Shown one piece after another: positions 44,411-54,505 of a stretch of DNA of 64,000 nucleotides. The stretch spans positions 62,001 to 126,000 of the forward strand of contig CALFUT010000008.1 of NCBI GenBank assembly GCA_937929805.1, read 5' to 3'. The translations under genes and the position numbers were made by a program. Origin of the DNA: an uncultured Pirellulaceae bacterium. GTDB lineage: Bacteria > Planctomycetota > Planctomycetia > Pirellulales > Pirellulaceae. Under the pieces are notes generated by a model. The model ran no database searches. It saw only the letters and a list, made by a program, of their open reading frames with translations, and was not told the origin of the DNA. The stretch's first letter is position 1; every line of letters begins with the position of its first letter.

Positions 44411-46419
44411 TTAAGCTCCTTCATTAACTCGGCCAGAGCTTCTTCTTCGGACATGCCCTCGATGTTGGCACGAATGTCGGCATTCGCGGTAACTTCGATC
44501 GAAAGTGGTTCAGTAACTTGCGGCTTACCAGCGTGTGGTGCGGAAGCGGAACTGGCGGGCGTCGCAGGTTTAGCGATCGCGGTTGCCGTTTGATTGGCGA
44601 TTGAAATTACGTACTCTGCCAAATCGCCAACGCGTGGATAATCGAACAACAAAGTTGGCGGCAGGGAGCGGCTAGAACCGAGCTCCAGCTGAAGCTGAGT
44701 CCCCAGCGAGACCATCGCCAGCGAGTCCATGCCAAGTTCGACAAACGAGTCTTCCGGGTTGGGGTCAACGTCGGTGTCGCAAAGTTCGATCACTTCTTGC
44801 CGAATGAAATCGGTCGTGATTCGCAGCTTTTCCGAGGCATGTGCCGCGTCCAAAAGTTTTAGCAGCGTCGCTGGTTTCAGATTGGTAGCAAAGGTGTCGC
44901 GGATCGCGCCGTTGACTGTGGATAATCGCTCGGCCGCCAGTTTGCGAAGATCGGTCTTGAGCACTTTTCCTGACGGATTGCGAGGAAGTTCCTCGATCGA
45001 GAACAATCGACGAGGGATTTTGTAACTGCCGAGTTTTGCCTTCGCATGGTTGTCGATATGAGTGAGCGCGGCGGCTTCGTCTGCGGCGTCGGCCAGCACC
45101 ACGAATCCGATGACTTGCTCGCCAAAGACCGCATCTTCAGCCCCCACGACCGCTGCTTGTGAAACTTGCGAGTGATCCAGCAGCACGCGTTCGACTTCGG
45201 CAGGAAAGACTTTCAAACCGCCCACGGTGATCATGTCTTTCACTCGATCGACAATGAACAGGTAGCCGTTTTCGTCCATGCGACCAATGTCGCCCGAATG
45301 GAACCAACCATCGCGGATCGCGGCGGCCGTATCTTCGGGCCGGTTCCAGTAACCCAACATCACGTTGGGACCACGGATCGCGATCTCGCCCAGTTCGCCC
45401 GGCGCGCAGACGGCTCCGGTTTCGGTGTCGACGATCCGGATTTCAACCGAATCGATCGCCATCCCAATCGAGCTCGCCAAGAATTTGTCGCGATGATTGT
45501 AGGTTGCGAAAGGAGAGGTTTCGGTCAGTCCGTAACCTTCGTGAATGGGCAAGCCGAACTTGTCCTGCCACGCTTGGCCAGTTTGCGTTGGCAATGTGGC
45601 GGCGGCCGAGAAGCAATAGTTGACGCTGGCCAGATCCTCGCGGGTGCAACTGTCCAGCATCAAGCCGAACATCATCGGAACGCAATACAATTGAGTCACT
45701 CGATGCCGCGAGATCAAGTCGATACATTCGCTCAAATCAAAACGCTGCTGTAGCACAATCGTGCCGCCAACGTTGAGCACACTATTGAGTAGTGCGTTCT
45801 GGCCAAAGCAATGGAACAGCGGCACCGCCAGCAAGATTCGGTCCTCCGGACGCATGTTGCACAAATGGTTGAAGGCGTGCACGTTAGAGCGAACGTTTGC
45901 GTGCGAGAGTGTGGCACCTTTTGGGAAACCGGTCGTGCCAGACGTGTACAGAATCAATGCCGGTTCATCAGGCTGAGCGTCATGCCAGTCGTTGGAGCCG
46001 TGGGGAGTCAGTGGGCCATCAACGGGGTCGCCCAGTTCGTCCACCGCGATTCGCACTTTGGTGACGGGAGGCAGTTCACTCGCCACGGCTTCCATCGCTG
46101 AAGCACTTGCAATGAATGCACTGGCTGAACAATCCCTTGCAACGAAATCGACTTCGCTGGCCGCCAGTCGCGTGCTGACCGAAGCCACGATCGCTCCGAT
46201 TCTCAACGCGGCGTAATACCAGACGGGAAAACTGGGAGCATTGGGCAGCATCAATGCGACACGATCGCCCGGTTGGATGCCTTGGTCGGACAGGACTTTC
46301 GCGGCGGCCTGAGACTTTTCGTTTAACCAGCGGTAAGTCAGTTGGTGCTCAGCGAATACGATCGCGACTGAGTCTGGGAACAACTTCGCAGACGCCGTTA
46401 GGCTTTCGCAAACGTTCAT
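44407..46419 (-). CDS. Acyl-AMP ligase fused to acyl carrier protein (starter loading)
   Basis: A 670-residue ANL-superfamily enzyme with a carrier domain. Adenylation motifs are LILYTSGTTGFPKGATLSH near residue 157, GYGLTETSP near 297, WFHSGDIGRMDENGY near 372 and PRNPSGKVLKTDLR near 487 with the catalytic lysine. A carrier domain follows, with ELGMDSLAMVSL near 557-568 giving the phosphopantetheine serine. The tail MSEEEALAELMKELN is a docking-type helix that faces the N-terminal helix of the synthase. It probably activates an aryl acid such as cinnamate and passes it as a thioester to KS1. It overlaps both neighbours by four bases. Substrate is inferred from the ammonia-lyase. Confidence 0.9.
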   Translation of the reverse strand: MNVCESLTASAKLFPDSVAIVFAEHQLTYRWLNEKSQAAAKVLSDQGIQPGDRVALMLPNAPSFPVWYYAALRIGAIVASVSTRLAASEVDFVARDCSASAFIASASAMEAVASELPPVTKVRIAVDELGDPVDGPLTPHGSNDWHDAQPDEPALILYTSGTTGFPKGATLSHANVRSNVHAFNHLCNMRPEDRILLAVPLFHCFGQNALLNSVLNVGGTIVLQQRFDLSECIDLISRHRVTQLYCVPMMFGLMLDSCTREDLASVNYCFSAAATLPTQTGQAWQDKFGLPIHEGYGLTETSPFATYNHRDKFLASSIGMAIDSVEIRIVDTETGAVCAPGELGEIAIRGPNVMLGYWNRPEDTAAAIRDGWFHSGDIGRMDENGYLFIVDRVKDMITVGGLKVFPAEVERVLLDHSQVSQAAVVGAEDAVFGEQVIGFVVLADAADEAAALTHIDNHAKAKLGSYKIPRRLFSIEELPRNPSGKVLKTDLRKLAAERLSTVNGAIRDTFATNLKPATLLKLLDAAHASEKLRITTDFIRQEVIELCDTDVDPNPEDSFVELGMDSLAMVSLGTQLQLELGSSRSLPPTLLFDYPRVGDLAEYVISIANQTATAIAKPATPASSASAPHAGKPQVTEPLSIEVTANADIRANIEGMSEEEALAELMKELN

Positions 46420-48077
46420 GATTGACTCCCGCAGAAAGTCTCAAACGATTCCGTGATGCCTGAAACGGCCAAGACGAGTTTTCCATCGTTGGCGATGTCG
46501 TTGCTCAGGCGTTCAATGTCTTGTTCGAGCCATCGGTCCGAATCGTCGAACAACCACGGGCGATCGGCGGTTGCTTCTACGCCCAAGACATCCAGCACCG
46601 CATTGTAAAAATCGGTCGCTTGTGCCCCCAGCAATTCCCGCCCATCAAAATGTCCGCACGCGGATTTGGCTCGCAGGTCAACGGCCTGTATCGCGAATAG
46701 TGACGCGATCGCCAAGTACTGCTGGAATGTCGTGACCGATTTCCAAGCAAGATTGGCAGCGCCCCAACTGAGCCCATTGATGTTCTGGTTGAACTGTTCG
46801 GCATGCGTCGGAAAATGTTCAACGATTGGGTTCGCCATCCAAGTCAACATCGGCATGATCGAGTTACCGCAAATCTGCAAACCCTTCAGGCCCATGTTAA
46901 ACGATCTGTCGCGGTTACCGACCAACGATGGGCTGAGGCCTCGATTGAACTCCGGCGCGACGATGCTGGCGATTTGCACGTCCAGATGTTTGGCCATCAA
47001 TCCGACGTAACGACGCAAATCGTCCATCGCGATTCCCACGTATTGTCCCAAGAAGTTTCCGCTCTGATGGAACTCGCGATTTTCGGCATCGATCAACGGA
47101 TTGTCCGATACGCTATTCATTTCGATTTCGACCGTGCGTTCAGTCCGTGCCAAGCCTTCCACGATCGAACCGGAGTACTGTGGGAAGCATCGCAACGAGT
47201 AGCGATCTTGGACGTCGTCGCTGGAGGTGGTTCGATTGTCACAGCACAGCAGATCGCCGATCGTTTTGGCGCTCCAGCCTTGCCCCGGATGCGGCTTGGC
47301 CTGATGAACAAACGGTGCGAATGGAGCCGGATTGACTTTCAACGCCGTCATCAAAAGTGATTCGACCGCAAAGTACAACGAGAGAGCGTGACGAGACGCC
47401 ATCGAAGCATTCGCCGCGATCGCGCAAGAAAAAGAGGTACCGTTGACCAACGCCAGCCCTTCCTTGGCTCGCAGCGGAAGTGGCTCAAGCCCAAGACGCT
47501 CCAACGCCTGTTCGGAACTCAGCACATCACCATCCAATCGCACGTGGGCACGATTGGACGTGCCGGTGATTGCTCTCGCGATGGTCGAAAGCGGTACCAA
47601 ATCGCCGCTGGCTCCGATCGAACCCAGTTCTCGGACGACGGGCACGGCTTGGTGCTGAAAGAACGTCAGCAAACGCTCAACAATTTCGGGTCGCACACCC
47701 GACTTTCCCTGCAACAATACGTTTGCTCGCAACAGCATCGCACCAAGCGTGTGTTCGGACTCGATTTCGGGGCCAGCCGAAGCGGCAAGGAAGGTCAGCA
47801 AGTTGGCTTGCAGCGCGGCAACCGACTGGCAATCGATTCGCTGGTTGGACATGCCTCCGAAGCCCGTAGTGATCCCGTAGATTACCTTGTCGTCAATCAG
47901 GGCGTCATTTACCACATCGACAGAGGCGGCCATCTTTTTGACCAAAGCTTCGTCCGGCACGCTGGATATTTGAGCGACTCCGCTGACGATCTCGCTAAAC
48001 TTGCGTAGAGAAAGTGGTTGCCCATCGAGTTGAACGGAGGGAGAAAGTTCAGTTGCTGTCGTCTCTCGTTTGAACAT
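46416..48077 (-). CDS. Aromatic amino acid ammonia-lyase (MIO enzyme, phenylalanine-type)
   Basis: A 553-residue member of the histidine/phenylalanine/tyrosine ammonia-lyase family. GSIGASGDLVPLS near residue 153 provides the Ala-Ser-Gly triad that forms the MIO cofactor, and ITTGFGG near 69 and NPLIDAENREFHQSGNF near 320 are conserved active-site segments. The selectivity position reads LLTFLAAS near 94: a Phe-Leu pair as in phenylalanine lyases, rather than the His-Leu of tyrosine lyases or Ser-His of histidine lyases. So cinnamate is the likely product, although an aminomutase is also possible. It is the first gene of the synthase operon, coupled by a four-base overlap to the ligase, and diverges from the RND genes with 53 bases between. 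Confidence 0.88.
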   Translation of the reverse strand: MFKRETTATELSPSVQLDGQPLSLRKFSEIVSGVAQISSVPDEALVKKMAASVDVVNDALIDDKVIYGITTGFGGMSNQRIDCQSVAALQANLLTFLAASAGPEIESEHTLGAMLLRANVLLQGKSGVRPEIVERLLTFFQHQAVPVVRELGSIGASGDLVPLSTIARAITGTSNRAHVRLDGDVLSSEQALERLGLEPLPLRAKEGLALVNGTSFSCAIAANASMASRHALSLYFAVESLLMTALKVNPAPFAPFVHQAKPHPGQGWSAKTIGDLLCCDNRTTSSDDVQDRYSLRCFPQYSGSIVEGLARTERTVEIEMNSVSDNPLIDAENREFHQSGNFLGQYVGIAMDDLRRYVGLMAKHLDVQIASIVAPEFNRGLSPSLVGNRDRSFNMGLKGLQICGNSIMPMLTWMANPIVEHFPTHAEQFNQNINGLSWGAANLAWKSVTTFQQYLAIASLFAIQAVDLRAKSACGHFDGRELLGAQATDFYNAVLDVLGVEATADRPWLFDDSDRWLEQDIERLSNDIANDGKLVLAVSGITESFETFCGSQS

Positions 48078-48130
48078 CCAGTTTCGTCGTCAGTTAAAAG
48101 TTTCGTCAACCATGTTGTTTCGTATCTCGT
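48078..48130. promoter_or_regulatory. Short divergent promoter region of the polyketide cluster
   Basis: Only 53 bases separate the ATG of the ammonia-lyase gene from the first ATG of the divergent adaptor gene. Both the biosynthetic and the export operon must be started here or slightly within the opposing gene, which would couple their control. If the adaptor really starts further in (48209), the space grows to 131 bases. I could not define -35/-10 boxes with confidence. Confidence 0.45.
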
Positions 48131-49300
48131 ATGATACTGGACTCGGTGGACACTATTCCAGCAGCTTCGACGGTTAAAACGAACCCTAAAACGCGCACGC
48201 AGAACGATATGGCAAGAATGTCGCAGTTGAAAAACGCATTCGGTTTACCGCCGCAGCGTCCGACGCAACCGATGCAAGGTTGCGTACTGGCCCTGTCGTT
48301 GTTGATGTGTGTTTGTTTTACCGGGTGCGAGCAACCAAACGAGAACCTGTTAGCCACCGCAAAGAATCGAAAGTCTGTAAAGGTGAACGCGTTTGAGCCC
48401 ACTTTGGTTAAGGGCGTTTCGAAAACCTTTATTTATTTTGGTCGCTTGGTGGCCAATCGTCGGCGTTCGTTAGGTTTTCCACGGCCCGGTAAATTGGCGG
48501 CTATCTTGGAAGCCCAGCAGCGGGTGAGTAGCGGCACGGTGATCGCGGAAATTGAGCACGATCAATTGAAGGCGCAGCGGGATGCGGTTGCGTTTGAGCT
48601 TGATGCGGCATCGGCGGCCGGCGATCGTGTTCGGCTTGAGCAACAGCTGGCCGAGATCGAAAACCAAATGCAACAGTACGTTTTGTTCGCGCCATTTGAT
48701 TGCGTGATCGAGAAAATCAATGCGGCTAAAAACAGTTTGGTACGTTCGGCGTCTCCGGTGATCACCGTTGTCGAAACAACCGCGCCCAAAATCGAAATGG
48801 ATCTGCCGCGTGACATCGCCAGCGTGATGCGAGCGGACGGTGAGTACGACTTTTTGTTGGGAAACGTCAGCATCACCGGCAGGTTATTGCAGATGGCGTT
48901 CAGTGAGAATCCACCCGGAAGCGTTGCGGCATCCTTCACGGTGACATCCGACCTGTCGAACGTCAATTTTTTGTTGGGGCAGTCGGTCGAAGCGAACCTC
49001 CGAATCGAGACAGATGATTCGGGTTATTGGTTGCCATTGAGTGCACTGCAATACGATGCCAGCGAGTTATGGACAGTGCTCGTGGTCGAGGCTTCGCCAC
49101 TGAATGGCGGCACGGGGAAAGGCACGGTCGCTCGAACCGTGGTCAGCGTCCTTCATCTGGAAGACGAACGGGCTCTTGTGGCTGGCGAACTTTCCAACCG
49201 GATGGTGGTCATCGATGGGCTGCATCGAATCGTTCAGGGGCAGCAGGTTGACGTGAACGTGATACGCGATGGTGACTCGGTGGCGAGTGGCGTGGAATGA
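48131..49300 (+). CDS. RND periplasmic adaptor lipoprotein (HlyD/AcrA-like)
   Basis: A 389-residue membrane-fusion protein. A lipobox LLMCVCFTGCEQ near residues 57-68 of the ORF indicates a lipid-anchored protein; the long N-terminus suggests that ATG 48209 or a later ATG may be the true start. Downstream are a short lipoyl-type half-motif, a compact coiled-coil hairpin (QLKAQRDAVAFELDAASAAG) and YVLFAPFDCVIEKINAAKNSLV, the second lipoyl half, then beta-barrel segments. It is smaller than AcrA because the hairpin is short. It overlaps the pump gene by four bases and presumably carries the cluster product, or another toxic compound, across the envelope. Confidence 0.82.
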   Translation: MILDSVDTIPAASTVKTNPKTRTQNDMARMSQLKNAFGLPPQRPTQPMQGCVLALSLLMCVCFTGCEQPNENLLATAKNRKSVKVNAFEPTLVKGVSKTFIYFGRLVANRRRSLGFPRPGKLAAILEAQQRVSSGTVIAEIEHDQLKAQRDAVAFELDAASAAGDRVRLEQQLAEIENQMQQYVLFAPFDCVIEKINAAKNSLVRSASPVITVVETTAPKIEMDLPRDIASVMRADGEYDFLLGNVSITGRLLQMAFSENPPGSVAASFTVTSDLSNVNFLLGQSVEANLRIETDDSGYWLPLSALQYDASELWTVLVVEASPLNGGTGKGTVARTVVSVLHLEDERALVAGELSNRMVVIDGLHRIVQGQQVDVNVIRDGDSVASGVE

Positions 49301-52300
49301 TGACTGCTTATCTTTGTCGCAATCCGCATGTGGTCTGGCTGACAGTGCTCGCCATCCTGACCGCCGGTGTTTCTAGCTTTTTTGTGATGCCGCGTTTGGA
49401 GGATCCGATTCTCAAACGGCGCGTGGGCGTGATTTCGGTCTCGTATGCCGGTGCCGATTCAAGCGAAATTGAATCCGCGGTGACGCGTCCGATCGAGGAG
49501 TGGTTAAGCGAGTTCGCTCAGATTGGCAAAGTGAGATCCAACACGCGAGCCAACGTCAGCAACGTCGTGGTCGAGCTGGCGGATTCTGTGACTCAGCCGG
49601 ATTCGGTTTGGACGGCAATTGAAAGAAAGTTACAGTCGAATGCCGGTCAATTGCCAACCCGATGTGGTCAGCCCAAACTGAAGATTTTCCCGCTCAAGGC
49701 ATACGCGGCAATCGTTGCCATTGACGGTGGCGATGGCTTAGACAACACGCTGGCGGCTCGATACCGAATCGCGAAAACGCTGCGAAGTCGGTTGCTGGGT
49801 CTGCCCGGGACTGAGTCGGTCGATCTATTTGGTGATCCTCGCGAGGAAATCTTGGTCCGCGTCGATCCAGCAACGCTTATCCACACCAATCTGTCCGCGC
49901 CCGCGATCGCGAGTCAGATAATGGCCGCCAACGTCGTTCCGGGCGGCGATCTTGCTGGAGATGGCCAGAATCTTCCTGTGGAAGTTGAACAGCAATCGAA
50001 TCCAATCGTACTGCCCGTTGACGTCTTAGAGAGCACGAAGATTCGCATTCCCGGCGCTACGACGAGTGTCACTTTACGAGACATCGCGAGCGTGTCTGTC
50101 GAAGCGAGATCGCCACCGATTGAACTGGCGATCATTGATGGCCGAGAAACGATTGTGCTGGGTGCGATGGTCGACAATCATGATCGAGTCGATCTTTGGA
50201 CCGCAGGTTTGAAGCGCGAGATGAAGCGGTTGAAGGCCGACTACCCAGATTTTTCAGTGCAACCGTTGTTTCTGCAGAGCGAACAGATTCAGCAACGGAT
50301 GGACCGGCTGCTGCAGAACTTATTGCTAGGGATCGCCGCCGTGATCGTGGTCGTGATTTTCTTCATGGGCTGGCGAAGCATGCTGGTGGTTGCGATTTCG
50401 GTGCCGTTGTCGGCATGCTTGGTTGTCTGCGGTTTACGACTTTTGAAAATCCCGATTCATCAAATGTCAGTTACCGGGCTGATCGTTTCGCTCGGTTTGT
50501 TGATCGACAACGCGATCGTGATGGTGGAAGAGATTCGAAGCCGATTGGATCGAGGCAGAACTCGGACGCAAGCCATCGGTCAGGCCGTCAATCATCTTGG
50601 TCTGCCATTGTTGGGCTCAACGTTGACGACGATTTTGACTTTTCTTCCCATCGCGATCATGGTCGGCCCCGCGGGCGAGTTTGTGGGTTCGATGGCGGTG
50701 AGTGTGATCCTTGCGATCAGCGCGTCGCTGCTGATATCGTTCACGATTGTCCCGTCGCTGGTTTTTCTGCTGGCCAAGCGTTCGAATCGAAGTGGTGGCG
50801 ATGAATCGGCTTTGTATCAAGCGGATCTCCATCAAGCCGGTGCGAGTGCAGGTTGGATTGGAAGTGCGTTTCACAAAACGTTGACTTGGGTTTTTCGCGC
50901 ACCGATCGTTGGGGTGCTGCTGGGTGCCGCCCTTCCCTGCGTAGGATTTTACGTTGCCAACCAGTTGCCCAAGCAGTTCTTCCCCGCCACGGATCGAAAC
51001 CAGATTCAGATTGAGGTCGAGCTTCCGGCATCCGCCAACGTGCAGGCCGTCAAGAAAACGGTGGCTCAAGTTTCCGCGCTGGTGGCGGCTGACGCTTCCG
51101 TCGAAGCGCAGCATTGGTTCCTTGGCCGGAGCGCGCCGACGTTTTACTACAACGTTGTCCCGCGGCGTCCATCGAGCCCCAACTATGCGCAGGCGTTTGT
51201 CGATCTAAGAGCCGGCACACGAATCGATTTGCTGGTAGACAAGCTGCAAACGGCGATCGATTCGAGCGTTTTTGGTGCTCGCGTTTTAGTCAGGAAGTTA
51301 CAGCAAGGACCTCCGTTTGATGCGCCGATCGAGGTTCGTGTCGTGGGGCACGATCTGAAATTGCTGGAAAGACTGGGCGGCGAAGTTCGAGCGGTTTTGG
51401 CGTCGCACCCGGATGTCACCCACACTCGCGACGATCTGGGCGACAAGCCGCAACGTGTCTTACTGGAAGTGGATTCCAATGTCGCGTCACGGAATGGGCT
51501 TTCAGAAAATGAGATCTCACGCTTTCTGTATTCCAGCCTAGAAGGTGCGGAGGCTGGCGAGTTCCATTTTCAAGGACAGTCGATACCGGTGCGTGTGGTG
51601 ACGAACTTTGCCAATCGCCAAAAACTGAGCACCTTGTCCGCTATGCAGATGCGGGCTCGTCCAACGTCGACTGACGATTCAGCGCCAGCAGGTTTGGATG
51701 GTGCAACGAGTTCGCCATCGAAGCCGATCAGTCCGAGCGCGGTTTCGCTTGGCTCGCTGGGTCAATTCAAGCTCAGCAGTGACTCGGGCGCGATCATTCG
51801 GCTTAATGGAGAACGAGTCAACGAGATCAAGGCGTATCTGCGAGTCGGCGTGTTGCCCTCGGAGGCGCTCGATCGATTCAGGCGGGATTTGCGAGATTCC
51901 GATTTTCGATTGCCCGACGGGTATCGGATCGAGATCGGTGGGGAAGCAGAAAAAAGACAGGAAGCGGTTTCGACCTTGGTGGCGAACGTTTCGATTATCG
52001 TTGCATTGATGGTGCTGACGCTGGTGGCTGTGATGGGTTCGTTCAAAAATGCATCGATCATCGCGTGCGTTGCCGGGCTGACGATCGGGTTGGGTCCGTT
52101 GGCACTGTTCGTTTTTGGCTACCCGTTCGGATTTATGGCAATCGTGGGCACGATGGGTTTGATTGGCGTGGCGATCAATGATTCGATCGTGGTGCTGGCA
52201 GCGATTCGGGAGCAGTTTGAGGCTGCAACGGCGGAGTCCGATAACGTGGGCGAGGCAGACGAATCCGTGCCCGTGCGGATGGCGAATGTGGTCGTTGGCA

Positions 52301-52485
52301 GCACTCGCCACATTTTGGCGACAACTTGCACGACGATGATTGGCTTCCTTCCTTTGGTGATCGCGGGCGGAAAGTTTTGGCCTCCGTTGGCGATCGTGAT
52401 TTCATTCGGGATCGCGTTTGCAACCCTGTTGGCGTTCTACTTCACTCCATCGCTTTATTTGTTGTTCGCACGTTCGCGAGATTGA
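49297..52485 (+). CDS. RND efflux pump permease
   Basis: A 1062-residue resistance-nodulation-division transporter with twelve helices and two large periplasmic loops. [11 protein letters not shown]-type N-terminal sequence ([10 protein letters not shown] near residue 62), [24 protein letters not shown] near 395-418, and [25 protein letters not shown] near 948 match the family. The helix-4 site reads LIDNAIV, with the first aspartate kept and Asn in place of the second, a variant seen in many RND pumps. About residues 785-815 form a low-complexity serine/proline loop ([21 protein letters not shown]). It is coupled to the adaptor gene and divergent from the polyketide operon. No outer-membrane channel gene is adjacent. 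Confidence 0.92.
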   Translation: MMTAYLCRNPHVVWLTVLAILTAGVSSFFVMPRLEDPILKRRVGVISVSYAGADSSEIESAVTRPIEEWLSEFAQIGKVRSNTRANVSNVVVELADSVTQPDSVWTAIERKLQSNAGQLPTRCGQPKLKIFPLKAYAAIVAIDGGDGLDNTLAARYRIAKTLRSRLLGLPGTESVDLFGDPREEILVRVDPATLIHTNLSAPAIASQIMAANVVPGGDLAGDGQNLPVEVEQQSNPIVLPVDVLESTKIRIPGATTSVTLRDIASVSVEARSPPIELAIIDGRETIVLGAMVDNHDRVDLWTAGLKREMKRLKADYPDFSVQPLFLQSEQIQQRMDRLLQNLLLGIAAVIVVVIFFMGWRSMLVVAISVPLSACLVVCGLRLLKIPIHQMSVTGLIVSLGLLIDNAIVMVEEIRSRLDRGRTRTQAIGQAVNHLGLPLLGSTLTTILTFLPIAIMVGPAGEFVGSMAVSVILAISASLLISFTIVPSLVFLLAKRSNRSGGDESALYQADLHQAGASAGWIGSAFHKTLTWVFRAPIVGVLLGAALPCVGFYVANQLPKQFFPATDRNQIQIEVELPASANVQAVKKTVAQVSALVAADASVEAQHWFLGRSAPTFYYNVVPRRPSSPNYAQAFVDLRAGTRIDLLVDKLQTAIDSSVFGARVLVRKLQQGPPFDAPIEVRVVGHDLKLLERLGGEVRAVLASHPDVTHTRDDLGDKPQRVLLEVDSNVASRNGLSENEISRFLYSSLEGAEAGEFHFQGQSIPVRVVTNFANRQKLSTLSAMQMRARPTSTDDSAPAGLDGATSSPSKPISPSAVSLGSLGQFKLSSDSGAIIRLNGERVNEIKAYLRVGVLPSEALDRFRRDLRDSDFRLPDGYRIEIGGEAEKRQEAVSTLVANVSIIVALMVLTLVAVMGSFKNASIIACVAGLTIGLGPLALFVFGYPFGFMAIVGTMGLIGVAINDSIVVLAAIREQFEAATAESDNVGEADESVPVRMANVVVGSTRHILATTCTTMIGFLPLVIAGGKFWPPLAIVISFGIAFATLLAFYFTPSLYLLFARSRD

Positions 52486-52616
52486 TGCTGGGTGCGAGGT
52501 GCTTGGTTTTCAGTGAAAGTTTGGTCGCATGGGGTTGTCAAATCCTGATCCATGACGGTTATCTCACTCGCGGCCAGTTGTGCTGCAAATCTATCCTCGC
52601 CAACTGAAAGCCAGTT

Positions 52617-54113
52617 TTGAATCTAATCATTTTCCCCAACCAGCTGTTCGAGAAACATCCGGGCTTGAAGCTTGTTCCATCGAAGGTGATCCTGATCGAG
52701 GACAGCCTGTTCTTCGGGGACGATCGTTATCCGGCCAAGTTCCACAAGCAGAAACTGTGGTTGCACCGGGCCTCGATGAAGCGGTACGAGCAATGGCTGC
52801 AAAATGAGGGCTATCAGACTCAATACATCGACTACGATCCGACGCCGGGTGCGTTAGAGAAACAACTTAAGAAGATCAAACGCTCGCTCAAATCCAGCCC
52901 GAAAAAACTTTTGGTGGCCGACCCAATCGATTTCATCTTGGAAAAACGGCTTCGCGAGATCGAAGGCGAGCTGAAAGTTGAGATCGAGTTTCTTCCAAAC
53001 CCCGGTTTCTTGAACACGACCGAGCAAAACACGGATTACCGCGCGGGGAAAAAACGTTGGTTCATGGCGGACTACTACAAGTTCCAACGTCGGCGTTTGG
53101 ATGTCTTGATGGAGGACGATGAACCGGCTGGAGGCAAGTGGAGCTTCGACGAAGACAACCGCAAAAAGGTGCCCAAGAAGTTGCTTGATGAGGTGCCGAC
53201 GGTCATGCAATTAAAACGAGACGATATCGATCACGAAGCGGCCGAGTATGTCCTTGATCGGTTTCCTGACAATCCCGGCCGGTTGGATCAGCTGTATTAT
53301 CCGACCTCACGCACCGATGCCAAAAAATGGCTGCGGCATTTCTTGAAGCATCGCTTTGAACAATTTGGCGTGTACGAAGACGCGATCGTTCAAGGCGAAT
53401 CTTGGCTGTGGCACAGTGTGTTGACGCCGGCGTTGAACATTGGGTTACTGACACCCGACGAAGTCATCAAAGCCGCGTTGGCTCATGCGAAAAAGCATGA
53501 GACGCCATTGAACTCGGTGGAGGGATTTGTTCGCCAAATTATCGGTTGGCGTGAGTTCATTCGCGCGACTTATCAAGACATTGGCGTGTCGATGCGAACG
53601 ACCAACCATTGGCATCATACTCGCTCGATCCCCGCCAGTTTCTATGACGGCACGACGGGGATTGAGCCCATCGATGACACGATTGGTCGTATTTTGGACA
53701 CGGGATACTGCCATCACATCGAACGACTGATGATCTTGGGAGGGTTTATGTTCTTGTGCGAGTTCGACCCAGATGAAATCTATCGTTGGTTCATGGAGAT
53801 GTTTATCGACAGTTATGATTGGGTGATGGTTCCAAATGCGTACGCAATGAGTCAACATGCTGACGGTGGGCAGATCACAACGAAGCCGTATTTCAGCGGA
53901 AGTTCCTACGTGAGAAAAATGAGCCACTACAAAAAGGGTGACTGGTGCGATGTCTGGGATGGTCTTTACTGGCGATGGATCTGGAATCACGCTGACGAGC
54001 TGGCCAAGAATCCTCGCTGGGCCATGATGTGTGCCATGGTCAAGAAGATGGATCCAGAAAAACGGCAGACTCATCTGAACAATGCTGAAGCTTGGTTGGA
54101 TCGGCTAGGCTAA
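52617..54113 (+). CDS. (6-4) photolyase/cryptochrome-like protein lacking Fe-S cysteines
   Basis: A 498-residue protein of the prokaryotic (6-4) photolyase group (PhrB/CryB/FeS-BCP, formerly DUF523-like). The N-terminus LIIFPNQLFEKHPGL, VEGFVRQIIGWREFIRATY near 300 and NAYAMSQHADGGQITTKPYFSGSSYV near 415 are group-typical. In iron-sulfur members three cysteines cluster before the LYW motif. Here that region reads KMSHYKKGDWCDVWDGLYW, with only one cysteine in place of the usual C-x-x-C and following C, so a 4Fe-4S cluster cannot be ligated normally. The start is TTG 52617. It probably repairs (6-4) photoproducts or senses light. Confidence 0.85.
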   Translation: MNLIIFPNQLFEKHPGLKLVPSKVILIEDSLFFGDDRYPAKFHKQKLWLHRASMKRYEQWLQNEGYQTQYIDYDPTPGALEKQLKKIKRSLKSSPKKLLVADPIDFILEKRLREIEGELKVEIEFLPNPGFLNTTEQNTDYRAGKKRWFMADYYKFQRRRLDVLMEDDEPAGGKWSFDEDNRKKVPKKLLDEVPTVMQLKRDDIDHEAAEYVLDRFPDNPGRLDQLYYPTSRTDAKKWLRHFLKHRFEQFGVYEDAIVQGESWLWHSVLTPALNIGLLTPDEVIKAALAHAKKHETPLNSVEGFVRQIIGWREFIRATYQDIGVSMRTTNHWHHTRSIPASFYDGTTGIEPIDDTIGRILDTGYCHHIERLMILGGFMFLCEFDPDEIYRWFMEMFIDSYDWVMVPNAYAMSQHADGGQITTKPYFSGSSYVRKMSHYKKGDWCDVWDGLYWRWIWNHADELAKNPRWAMMCAMVKKMDPEKRQTHLNNAEAWLDRLG

Positions 54114-54505
54114 ACCTTGTTCGTATCTCTCGCAGTGGTTGTGATATTAATTTGTGTTGTGAAAACAGTGTTGCCTTTCGCTTCGCGAAACAGGCGTGAC
54201 ACGCGCTCCTTTCGCGGAGAGGCTGTGAATTTTTGTGACCAGCGTTTCGCTAAGTGGTTCGCGACGTTTGCAGAATTGGGCTTCAGTCGCTTGAAAACGA
54301 CAACCGAAAGCCTAAAGGCTTTACTACGAACCTTGCTCTCGAAAAAAGCACAGTCTCGAACGTTGTCAGGGCCTCATATAAAATAATTTCCGGCCGTGCC
54401 CTCGTTGTTGTCAAAGGTTGCTCAGCAAATGTCGGCTTACCATTTGAGGCCAGAAAAGCTCTAATCGCTTGCCTCGTTATATCGACTCTTTGCAGGACCG
54501 CAGCC
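54114..54505. other. Gene-free stretch upstream of the antiporter
   Basis: If the antiporter starts at GTG 54506, about 390 bases here lack a supported gene. ORF 54117-54386 and the N-terminal part of ORF 54254-56377 both read as low-similarity, basic sequence without family character. The region probably carries the antiporter promoter. I see no strong palindrome in it. Confidence 0.4.

Noticed and set aside
47388-48008. 206-residue plus-strand ORF opposite the ammonia-lyase
   Set aside because: It is antisense to a clear MIO enzyme and has no family character.
54117-54386. 89-residue ORF before the antiporter
   Set aside because: It has basic low-complexity sequence, overlaps another frame of the same spacer and lacks a ribosome-binding site or homologue that I recognise.
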